The position numbers and the translations under genes were made by a program. 5,159 bases of DNA from Candidatus Cloacimonadota bacterium. GTDB lineage: Bacteria > Cloacimonadota > Cloacimonadia > Cloacimonadales > TCS61. The notes under the pieces are model-generated. The model worked only from the letters and a program-made list of their open reading frames with translations, ran no database searches and had not been told where the DNA came from. Positions 1-5,159 of the stretch are shown piece after piece. The stretch's first letter is position 1. Every line of letters begins with the position of its first letter. The DNA lies in the NCBI GenBank assembly GCA_030596265.1, contig JAUVKM010000178.1:1-5159 (forward strand). Direction: 5' to 3'.

Positions 1-2396
1 CCATCTCCACCTGAATCTGCTATTTCCATTGCACCGGCTTCTAATAACGGTGCATTAAAAGTAATGTTAAATTGAGCTGTCCATGTACCTTCGTTAGCAA
101 CCATTTCTAAGGTGAATGTTGCAGAGTGCTGATCTGGAATATCGTTTGCAACATCAAAAGCAAAGGCGTCGATAAGAGAAACGATCTCACCTGCCTCTAT
201 GAGGGTTACAGTTTCTTCTGCATCCGTAATTGTGATATAGCTATCATCTGTAGTAAGTGTGTTAACTATATTAGATGTACCTTCTGTTCCTACATTTTCC
301 AGATATACATCTAAAGTTATAGCTTCATTATATTCAGGAATATTATTATTATCGTCATGTGCTTCAAATGAACTTAATGTTAAAAATGGTCCAACCAAAG
401 GAGCAACTTGTACTTGTTCCACTACGGGCTGATATTGAGGTTTTGTAACTACTATATCTGCCATTCCCGCATTTAGAATAGGATCAATTACAATATCTGT
501 TGTTCCATCTTCATCAATGAGTCCGGCTCCATGTAGAATTCCTTCAAAAGAGATAGCCACATAAGAACCAGGTTCAGCAGTTACTTCAAAATAATCGATG
601 CCAAGAGGTAAAATTCCCATATAACTTACATCGTTTTCATATCCTTGAGTATTATACATCACAAGTGAAGCATCACCGAGTACATTATATGCCTGCCAAT
701 AATATTGCACTAAACTACCACCATCTTCGGTAACTGCAAGATTTCCGATCATCATAAGTCCACCGAGTGAAACATAGTCTGTTATCCACGCTGCATCATA
801 AACACCCCATGTGGTATCTTCAATAAGTGGAACTTGACCATTTCCTACATCATCAAATGCACCAACAGACCAGAAAACATCTTCATCCCAATAGGAAGAA
901 GGTGCAGAACCAATATAACCAACTGCACCACCGTCTGCTTTTCTTAACCAGGTTTCACCGAAACATTCCGAATAACCAAAATCTGCAGCAAGGCAGCAAT
1001 TACCAATAGCAACAGGATATTTATTGATATTTGTGAATGAATTTACTCCACCCTGAGTAAGTGATGGATTAGACCAAGATGTTTGACCTCCGTGAGCGGT
1101 ATAATTAATAAAACTAATGCCATCATTAACAGTATCATAACAACCTGTATATGAAGTCAGGTAGAGATTAACATCATTATAACCATGTGCTGCATTATAA
1201 TAATATTCTGTACCATAAAGAACTGTAGGTTGTCCGTGAGTTGGGTTATGCCATGTATCTGCACCAGCAATAAGTGTTACGTTATCAAGATAAGTAGGAT
1301 CTGCAAATTCATATTTTTCATAATAGAGAATTTTATTTAATTGAGCATTAAGCTGTGTATCGTTTGTAGCAGAAAGGCGGCTGTAATAGATGTCTGGAAA
1401 ATAATCGCCATCAACTGAACCGTAATAAAGGTCAGTTGCTTTATTGGTTTGTGTACCGTTTGCAGAAGCAGGGATTTGACCTGTATCACCAACTATCACG
1501 ATAAAGCTTGGAACCATATCTTGATTATATTCCGCTTGAATCCAACTTTGAATTGCATTTGAAGTAGTAAGGTCATAATTCTCTACAACTGTAAAACCTT
1601 TCTTTGTTTTCCACTCGATATATTCTTGTAATAGAGCGTTACTTTCAAACATATCATCGGCAATCAAAAGCATTTTAATGGGATATGTTGTCAGGTCAGG
1701 ATGATCGTCATAATCACGGCTATTGATGATGTTATGATAAACAGCTTCAAAATAGGGTGAATAAGTTGAAATTCTTTTATGTTCAGTTAAATATTCATTG
1801 CTGCCTTCAAAAGTTACTTCTACTTCAATATTATTGTATACTTCAATTGTTCCCATTGCAGCATCATAATTAATTGGATTTACAGTTAAGCGTGCAAGAC
1901 GAACTCCACGCATAACACCTAAAATTTCAACGTTTACAAGCTCGGTACTGTATTTTTGCATATACATTTCTTCATTGTAAGCAAATTCGACATCTCCCGG
2001 ATTTTGACTTTTAGAGAGTGAAGGCTGTACCGGCATGATCAAATTTGCAATACCATAATCACTCAACAAATACTTCATAACATCATAATTCAAAGCTTTT
2101 ACGGAAACTTCTGCACCAAATGGAATTACTATCAATTCGTTTGCGGACGGCAGTTTTGGTGCACCAATTTCTTTTGTTGAATAAGTTCCGGGAATGAGCA
2201 ACTCGTTAAAAATGCCCTCCGTAGTTTCAACTTCTAGAGTATTGATTCCCTCAAAATTAAATAATACATCTAATCTCTGATAACTATTTTCAGAAATTTC
2301 TACGGAACTTTCATTTTCAGAAAGTGTGATCTCATAGCTTTTGGCGGAGACAAAAGCAACCATTAATACAAAAATTATAAAAAATATCTTTTTCAT
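1..2396 (-). CDS. Secreted gingipain-like cysteine peptidase (family C25), C-terminus cut by window edge
   Basis: The minus-strand frame is open from the ATG at 2396 to base 1 (798 full codons, no stop), so the protein is partial at its C-terminus. Residues 1-18 form a signal peptide (MKK, then a hydrophobic stretch ending V-S-A before K19). Residues about 19-235 resemble the C25 propeptide, including GAPKLP at 78-83. The caspase-like catalytic domain spans about 238-582: VGD at 302-304, D335 where gingipain R has its acidic triad residue, the catalytic His H435 in NYTAHGGQTSW, and the catalytic Cys, most likely C468, in GNCCLAADF. Domain closure is marked by LGDASLVMY. An Ig-like module follows (about 583-665), then a second beta-rich module starting at HDDNNN (680-685). 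In known family members the propeptide is removed and the enzyme acts outside the cell or on its surface. A C-terminal sorting domain (type IX secretion) may lie beyond the edge but is not visible. The start is supported by AAGGAGA just upstream. Substrate specificity (Arg, Lys or other) cannot be read from the sequence. Confidence 0.93.
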   Translation of the reverse strand, partial: MKKIFFIIFVLMVAFVSAKSYEITLSENESSVEISENSYQRLDVLFNFEGINTLEVETTEGIFNELLIPGTYSTKEIGAPKLPSANELIVIPFGAEVSVKALNYDVMKYLLSDYGIANLIMPVQPSLSKSQNPGDVEFAYNEEMYMQKYSTELVNVEILGVMRGVRLARLTVNPINYDAAMGTIEVYNNIEVEVTFEGSNEYLTEHKRISTYSPYFEAVYHNIINSRDYDDHPDLTTYPIKMLLIADDMFESNALLQEYIEWKTKKGFTVVENYDLTTSNAIQSWIQAEYNQDMVPSFIVIVGDTGQIPASANGTQTNKATDLYYGSVDGDYFPDIYYSRLSATNDTQLNAQLNKILYYEKYEFADPTYLDNVTLIAGADTWHNPTHGQPTVLYGTEYYYNAAHGYNDVNLYLTSYTGCYDTVNDGISFINYTAHGGQTSWSNPSLTQGGVNSFTNINKYPVAIGNCCLAADFGYSECFGETWLRKADGGAVGYIGSAPSSYWDEDVFWSVGAFDDVGNGQVPLIEDTTWGVYDAAWITDYVSLGGLMMIGNLAVTEDGGSLVQYYWQAYNVLGDASLVMYNTQGYENDVSYMGILPLGIDYFEVTAEPGSYVAISFEGILHGAGLIDEDGTTDIVIDPILNAGMADIVVTKPQYQPVVEQVQVAPLVGPFLTLSSFEAHDDNNNIPEYNEAITLDVYLENVGTEGTSNIVNTLTTDDSYITITDAEETVTLIEAGEIVSLIDAFAFDVANDIPDQHSATFTLEMVANEGTWTAQFNITFNAPLLEAGAMEIADSGGD

Positions 2397-2404
2397 TTTT
2401 TCTT

Positions 2405-2411
2405 TCTCCTT
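2405..2411 (-). promoter_or_regulatory. Ribosome binding site of the C25 peptidase gene
   Basis: On the minus strand AAGGAGA lies eight bases before the ATG at 2396. It is a strong Shine-Dalgarno match and fixes the start ahead of the signal peptide. Such strong sites are uncommon in Bacteroidota, which bears on the taxonomic guess. Confidence 0.75.
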
Positions 2412-2499
2412 AAATTTCAATCTTTTTTATATTTTCTTAATGATGCAATAATGAAACCAATTCAAAAAAAAGAATCATTTTTGTTAGTTTCTTTATCTT

Positions 2500-2519
2500 A
2501 TTTAAATTATATATTAAAT
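2500..2519. repeat. Small AT-only inverted repeat overlapping the putative -10 box
   Basis: ATTTAA (2500-2505) and TTAAAT (2514-2519) are perfect inverted arms around an 8-base centre that contains the putative minus-strand -10 box. It could be an operator for a dimeric regulator between the divergent genes, but six-base AT-only arms occur often by chance in such DNA. Confidence 0.2.
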
Positions 2520-2533
2520 TTTACAATTGACAA
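2506..2533 (-). promoter_or_regulatory. Possible sigma70-type promoter for the C25 peptidase gene
   Basis: On the minus strand TTGTCA (2533-2528, five of six matches to TTGACA) is followed after 16 bases by a perfect TATAAT (2511-2506). Transcription would begin near 2500 and give a leader of about 100 bases. The region is extremely AT-rich, so a chance TATAAT is easy to find. No Bacteroidota-type TAnnTTTG element was seen in a suitable position. Confidence 0.35.
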
Positions 2534-2563
2534 AAAATAGATTATTTGGAAATTCAAAACATG

Positions 2564-2571
2564 AAAGGAGG
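2564..2571 (+). promoter_or_regulatory. Ribosome binding site that sets the TTG start at 2577
   Basis: AAAGGAGG lies five bases before TTG at 2577, an ideal distance. No ATG in the reading frame lies close downstream, so this site is the main reason for accepting TTG as the start codon of the small coiled-coil gene. Confidence 0.8.
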
Positions 2572-2576
2572 AAGAT

Positions 2577-2912
2577 TTGGATAAAAAATCTTTTTTTGAA
2601 AATATAAGAAGAGAGGCAAATGTAGCATTATCAAGGGTCTTTGATAAGGTTGAAGAAATTAGCAAAATTTCAGCATTAAAGCTTAAAATAAGCAATTTTA
2701 CAAGAAAAATAAAAGACCATAAAACAGAGATAGGTGAATTTGTTGTGTCAAATAAAAAGAAATTTTCTGAATTTCCTGAAATTATTGCAATATTAGATAA
2801 AATCAAGCTTTTAGAAAAGCAGATCAAAGCACAAAGAGAGCAGATTATAGAACTTCAGAAGAGAGAAGAGGATAAAACAGAAGTAAAAGAGGACAAGAAC
2901 ACATCCTCTTGA
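2577..2912 (+). CDS. Small charged coiled-coil protein of unknown function
   Basis: The gene encodes 111 residues from a TTG start five bases after a strong AAAGGAGG site, ending in TGA. I do not recognise a named family. The protein is rich in Lys, Glu and Ile and appears almost wholly alpha-helical. An N-terminal helix is followed by a segment around residues 38-57 with the phrase KTEIGEFVVSNKKKF, then a heptad-like helix at about 66-98 (KIKLLEKQIKAQREQIIEL), and a polar tail of Lys, Glu, Asp and Ser. The layout resembles short bacterial proteins with KLxxxIxxLxxEIGxxxY-type segments and a second coiled coil, whose function is unknown to me. There is no signal peptide, membrane segment or cysteine pair, so it is probably cytoplasmic. 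It stands first in the plus-strand gene set, 42 bases before ruvX, and is probably co-transcribed with it. A scaffold or oligomer-forming role is only a guess. Confidence 0.8.
   Translation: MDKKSFFENIRREANVALSRVFDKVEEISKISALKLKISNFTRKIKDHKTEIGEFVVSNKKKFSEFPEIIAILDKIKLLEKQIKAQREQIIELQKREEDKTEVKEDKNTSS
2887..2910 (+). other. Hairpin at the end of the coiled-coil gene, without a T-tract
   Basis: AAGAGGA (2887-2893) pairs perfectly with TCCTCTT (2904-2910) around a 10-base loop. The second arm reaches into the TGA stop codon. No run of T follows, so it does not fit a standard intrinsic terminator. It might act as a processing or stability element between this gene and ruvX, or be a by-product of Glu/Lys codons. 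Confidence 0.3.
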
Positions 2913-2954
2913 TAGATTGCTCTGTCTACTTTGTTTACAGCGTAATTGTTTATT

Positions 2955-3368
2955 ATGGTTTTATTTAGACTAATGGGAATCGATTTTGGTGAGGTGAGAA
3001 TTGGTATCGCTCTTAGTGATCCTCTTCAAATTATTTCTCAACCCTACCGGGTTATTCCCAATGATGATGATACAATCTCCGAAATTAAGAATATAATAAA
3101 ATCTGAAGAAGTAAGAAAGATAATCTTGGGTTTACCGTTAAATCTGGATGGAGAAGATACAAAGAAAACTTTAGAAGTTCGCGAATTTTCTGAGGTATTA
3201 AAAAGTAATGTTGACATCCCGGTGATTTTTTGGGATGAAAGATATACTACTGTTGAGGCTAATGAAGAACTCAAACATATGGGTTACGGTATTGCTGAAA
3301 GCAGAAAAGTTATAGATAAGGTGGCAGCATCAATTATTTTAAAAAATTATATGGAAAATCAGGCTTAA
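2955..3368 (+). CDS. ruvX: RuvX/YqgF family putative pre-16S rRNA nuclease (Holliday junction resolvase-like)
   Basis: The 137-residue product has the usual length of the YqgF/RuvX RNase H-fold family. All diagnostic blocks are present: MGIDFGEVRIGIALSDP with the first active-site Asp (D10), ILGLPLNLDG, VREFSEVL, WDERYTTVEA (D94/E95), and KVIDKVAASIIL with the last acidic residue (D121). Family members act in the cytoplasm; E. coli YqgF is needed for 16S rRNA 5'-end maturation, and others have been reported to resolve Holliday junctions. The ATG at 2955 is chosen because MVLFRLMGIDFG gives the normal first strand. A TTG at 2946 would add three residues and the ATG at 2973 would remove most of that strand. 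No clear Shine-Dalgarno lies before any of these, so translation may depend on coupling or on an AT-rich leader. The stop is followed after one codon by a second in-frame stop (TAG at 3372). The 3' end overlaps the upstream extension of the mltG frame. Confidence 0.93.
   Translation: MVLFRLMGIDFGEVRIGIALSDPLQIISQPYRVIPNDDDTISEIKNIIKSEEVRKIILGLPLNLDGEDTKKTLEVREFSEVLKSNVDIPVIFWDERYTTVEANEELKHMGYGIAESRKVIDKVAASIILKNYMENQA
3318..3344 (+). promoter_or_regulatory. Candidate -1 frameshift signal near the end of ruvX
   Basis: Within ruvX the bases 3338-3344 read T TTA AAA in the zero frame, which is an X-XXY-YYZ slippery heptamer. A one-base backward slip continues as AAA TTA TAT GGA, exactly the open frame that leads into mltG. 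AAGGTGG (3318-3324), a Shine-Dalgarno-like sequence, ends 13 bases before the heptamer, similar in arrangement to the dnaX frameshift stimulator. I found no convincing downstream stem-loop. The same AAGGTGG could instead serve a non-standard ATC start at 3329. Confidence 0.3.
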
Positions 3369-3421
3369 AAATAGTCTGGAAAGTTGTTATTTCATTAGTC
3401 ATTATAAGTGTAGTCTCTGTC
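3320..3421 (+). other. Upstream in-frame extension of mltG encoding its missing membrane anchor
   Basis: After the TAA at 3317-3319 the mltG frame is open for 34 codons before TTG 3422. It reads a lysine-rich stretch (FKKLYGKSGLKIVWK) and then VVISLVIISVVSV, which with the following codons completes one transmembrane helix with positive residues on the cytoplasmic side, as MltG requires. None of the 34 codons is ATG, GTG or TTG. Non-standard candidates are ATC 3329 (four bases after AAGGTGG), ATA 3371 (next to the ruvX stop) and ATT 3389 (five bases after GGAAAG). Because the extension is protein-like and topologically sensible, I believe it is translated, though how is not clear. Confidence 0.6.
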
Positions 3422-4351
3422 TTGTATGTGACTTCTCTTGTGATTTTACCCAAAAAGGTTAATGAAATTCTTATTGATATTTCCATGGGCGAATCGGCAT
3501 CTTCTATTGCAGAGAAACTTCATGAAAAGAATATAATTCGCAGTAAAAGAGTTTTTTGTCTGTATGTGAAATTTAGCGATTTAGATAAAATACTGAGTTT
3601 CGGAAAATATCATTTTTCGGGGAAATTATCTCTACCTGATGTTGTTAAGGTTCTAAAATTGGGCAAGGTGGTACTTCGTAAGGTTACGATTCCTGAAGGG
3701 CTAACGGTTAGGAAAACAGCTAAAATTCTTTCTCAGTACGGCTTTGTAGATCATGATAAATTTACTGCTCTTTGTAATGATTCTCTTTTTGCCAGGAAGC
3801 TAACTGGATTTTCCGTATCATCCTTAGAAGGTTTCCTCTATCCGGAAACATACCATTTTCCATATGAAGTAAGCGAGCAATATATCATAAAAACATTAGT
3901 ACAAGAATTTTTCTCTCAAACTCAAGACTTTGATTTTGTTCCAAATAGAGGTCTGGATTTTTATGAAACACTTGTCCTTGCTTCTATTGTGGAACGGGAA
4001 GCAAGATTTAGAGATGAACAACCAACGATTGCGAGTGTTTATTTGAATCGTATCAAATATAACTACAAGCTCCAAGCAGATCCAACTGTCGCATATGTTC
4101 TTGAATTGCAGGGAAAAATTCGAAAGAAAATTTATTATCGCGATCTCAAAATAGATTCCCCTTTTAACACGTATAAAAATTTTGGGTTACCTCCATCACC
4201 AATATGTAGCCCGGCTATTAATGCGATACAAGCTGTTCTTGAACCTGCAGAAACAGATTTTTTCTTTTTCTTTGCAAATGGTAGCGGACGACATGAATTT
4301 AATCAAACATATCAACAGCATCTTGATCAACAAAATGTAATTAACAAATAA
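3422..4351 (+). CDS. mltG: Endolytic murein transglycosylase MltG (YceG-like)
   Basis: MltG is an inner-membrane lytic transglycosylase that cuts nascent glycan strands and so ends their elongation. The 309 residues from TTG 3422 contain an N-terminal LysM-like region (about 15-80: ASSIAEKLHEKNIIRS, then FSGKLSLPDVVKVLKLGK) and the YceG catalytic domain. Visible motifs are EGFLYPETY (136-144), ASIVEREA with the catalytic Glu at E191, LQADPTVAY (D220), FNTY (248-251), GLPPSPI (255-261) and the closing HEFNQTYQQH. E. coli MltG is about 340 residues. Starting at 3422 would cut off half of the membrane helix, whereas the frame open back to 3320 would give up to 343 codons. TTG 3422 is therefore the only standard start but probably not the real N-terminus. 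There is no Shine-Dalgarno before it. A run of five Phe (DFFFFFANG) replaces the usual mixed aromatic strand near the C-terminus. The stop overlaps the next gene's ATG. Confidence 0.92.
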   Translation: MYVTSLVILPKKVNEILIDISMGESASSIAEKLHEKNIIRSKRVFCLYVKFSDLDKILSFGKYHFSGKLSLPDVVKVLKLGKVVLRKVTIPEGLTVRKTAKILSQYGFVDHDKFTALCNDSLFARKLTGFSVSSLEGFLYPETYHFPYEVSEQYIIKTLVQEFFSQTQDFDFVPNRGLDFYETLVLASIVEREARFRDEQPTIASVYLNRIKYNYKLQADPTVAYVLELQGKIRKKIYYRDLKIDSPFNTYKNFGLPPSPICSPAINAIQAVLEPAETDFFFFFANGSGRHEFNQTYQQHLDQQNVINK

Positions 4352-5159
4352 TGGAAAACCATATACTACTTCATCTGGCGATTATCATATTTTTCTCTAA
4401 GATACTTGGGGCAGTTGCTAGAAAACTGAAACAACCACCTGTAGTTGGCATGCTTTTACTTGGTATTATTTTGGGTCCAACCTTATTTCATTTTATTGAA
4501 CCGGATGAAGTTATAAACTGGATTGCCAAAGTAGGAGTTCTGTTCCTACTTTTTGAAGCCGGATTAGAAACAAATATTAAGCGGATAAAGGAAGATTCCA
4601 AACAAGCCTTATTACCAGCTCTTGGCGGTATTATTCTTCCATTCTCCTTAGGTTTTGCACTTATATATTTTATTAATCACAATATCTCGCAAGCTTTGAT
4701 AGTTGGAGTGATCTTTACTGCCACAAGTGTGAGTGTGAGTGTGATGACGTTATTGGATCTGGGGAAATTAAAAGGTATTGAAGGAAGATGTATTGTTAAT
4801 TCTGCTATTATTGATGATATTGTTGGAATCTTACTTCTTACTTTTGTTTTTGGATTTACTTCCGGAGCAGGAGAATCAGGAGTAGATTTTACCATCTCAA
4901 TAATCAAGATATTTGGTTTTTTCATAGTTGCATTTTTAATTGGAATATTTATTCTTCAGCCCTTCTTTTTAAATTTAAAGAAAATTCTCTTGGATAATGT
5001 TGTTATTTCGTTAGCGATAGCTGTTGTATTACTTTATTCATGGTTAGCAGAGATGGCGGGACTTGCTGCAATTACAGGAGCATATTTTGCAGGGCTTTTT
5101 CTGGGGCAGACACAGCATAAACATGCAGTACACACAGGGATAACGAATATTGGAAAATC
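4351..5159 (+). CDS. CPA2-family Na+/H+ or K+/H+ antiporter, C-terminus cut by window edge
   Basis: The first 269 residues of a multi-pass membrane transporter are present and the frame is open to the right edge. The family features are clear: KQPPVVGMLLLGIILGP (27-43), VGVLFLLFEAGLE (61-73), TATSVSVSV (123-131), the paired ion-binding aspartates D155-D156 in NSAIIDDIVGI, and AAITGAYFAGLFLG (239-252). About nine membrane helices can be counted so far. The Asp-Asp pair is the hallmark of electrogenic CPA2 exchangers such as NapA, where it binds Na+ and protons. KefB/KefC-like K+ systems usually carry a C-terminal TrkA-N domain, which would lie outside the window, so the transported ion remains open. 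The ATG shares its A with the mltG stop (TAATG), which points to translational coupling. No separate Shine-Dalgarno is evident. Confidence 0.93.
   Translation, partial: MENHILLHLAIIIFFSKILGAVARKLKQPPVVGMLLLGIILGPTLFHFIEPDEVINWIAKVGVLFLLFEAGLETNIKRIKEDSKQALLPALGGIILPFSLGFALIYFINHNISQALIVGVIFTATSVSVSVMTLLDLGKLKGIEGRCIVNSAIIDDIVGILLLTFVFGFTSGAGESGVDFTISIIKIFGFFIVAFLIGIFILQPFFLNLKKILLDNVVISLAIAVVLLYSWLAEMAGLAAITGAYFAGLFLGQTQHKHAVHTGITNIGK
4726..4743 (+). repeat. Three tandem AGTGTG units inside the antiporter gene
   Basis: AGTGTG occurs three times without interruption and in frame, encoding Ser-Val three times (126-131) in the helix that carries the conserved TATSV motif. Protein length here matches other CPA2 sequences, so this is likely a codon-level coincidence rather than a recent expansion. 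Confidence 0.5.

Noticed and set aside
126..314. Plus-strand reading frame of 62 codons (start 126)
   Set aside because: It lies antisense to the uninterrupted C25 peptidase gene, has no ribosome site and its product is Cys/Ile-rich without recognisable pattern.
827..1009. Plus-strand His/Gln/Asn-rich reading frame of 60 codons
   Set aside because: It is the antisense shadow of the catalytic domain of the C25 peptidase; the odd composition reflects reverse-complemented codons.
2527..2554. Plus-strand TTGACA at 2527-2532 as the -35 box of the operon promoter
   Set aside because: The only -10 candidate at suitable distance (around 2549-2554, GAAATT) is poor, and transcription would start almost on top of the ribosome site at 2564. 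The bases more likely belong to the minus-strand -35 box, TTGTCA.
2561..2584. Seven-codon reading frame starting at ATG 2561 (possible leader peptide)
   Set aside because: Its codons are simply the Shine-Dalgarno region of the TTG-started gene; it has no ribosome site of its own and no regulatory peptide signature.
2507..2827. Minus-strand reading frame of 106 codons opposite the small coiled-coil gene
   Set aside because: Ser/Leu/Phe-rich product typical of the antisense of a Lys/Glu-rich coding sequence; the plus-strand gene has the strong ribosome site.
3044..3274. Minus-strand reading frame of 76 codons opposite ruvX
   Set aside because: Entirely inside a gene with conserved RuvX motifs; no support of its own.
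4255..4272. T/C-rich run as an internal terminator in mltG
   Set aside because: No stem precedes it; it encodes the five-Phe strand of MltG in frame.
4677..4925. Minus-strand reading frame of 82 codons opposite the antiporter gene
   Set aside because: Shadow of the clearly conserved membrane transporter; no ribosome site or known motif.

Overview
The window reads as a low-GC (roughly one third G+C by eye) Gram-negative bacterial chromosome segment with four plus-strand genes and one divergent minus-strand gene. The secreted gingipain-type protease with a C25 propeptide suggests the Fibrobacteres-Chlorobi-Bacteroidetes (FCB) side of the tree. The strong AGGAG-type ribosome sites upstream of two genes are not typical of Bacteroidota proper, so a relative such as Cloacimonadota is a reasonable guess. 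That placement is inference only. No mobile element, tRNA, rRNA or CRISPR array was seen.

Positions 1-2396 (minus strand) are filled by one uninterrupted reading frame that runs off the left edge. It encodes at least 798 residues of a secreted peptidase of family C25 (gingipain-like): signal peptide, C25 propeptide, caspase-like catalytic domain with the His/Cys pair, and immunoglobulin-like C-terminal modules. The C-terminus, where a sorting domain would be expected, lies outside the window.

Positions 2397-2576 are an AT-rich divergent intergenic region with ribosome sites for both flanking genes, a plausible minus-strand promoter and a small inverted repeat.

From 2577 to the right edge lies a tightly packed, probably co-transcribed plus-strand set: a 111-residue coiled-coil protein of unknown function (TTG start), RuvX/YqgF, the endolytic murein transglycosylase MltG, and the first 269 residues of a CPA2-type cation/proton antiporter. 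The last gene overlaps the mltG stop by one base (TAATG). The operon mixes nucleic-acid processing, peptidoglycan synthesis and ion transport, with no single obvious pathway.

The most unusual point is the ruvX-mltG junction. The mltG frame continues upstream of its only standard start candidate (TTG at 3422) through a complete membrane anchor and a lysine-rich N-terminus, back to 3320 inside ruvX, without any ATG, GTG or TTG. At 3338-3344 ruvX contains T-TTA-AAA, in the correct phase for a -1 ribosomal slip that would lead directly into this mltG frame, and a Shine-Dalgarno-like AAGGTGG lies 13 bases before it. Either a RuvX-MltG fusion is made by frameshifting, or mltG uses a non-standard start codon, or there is a sequence error.
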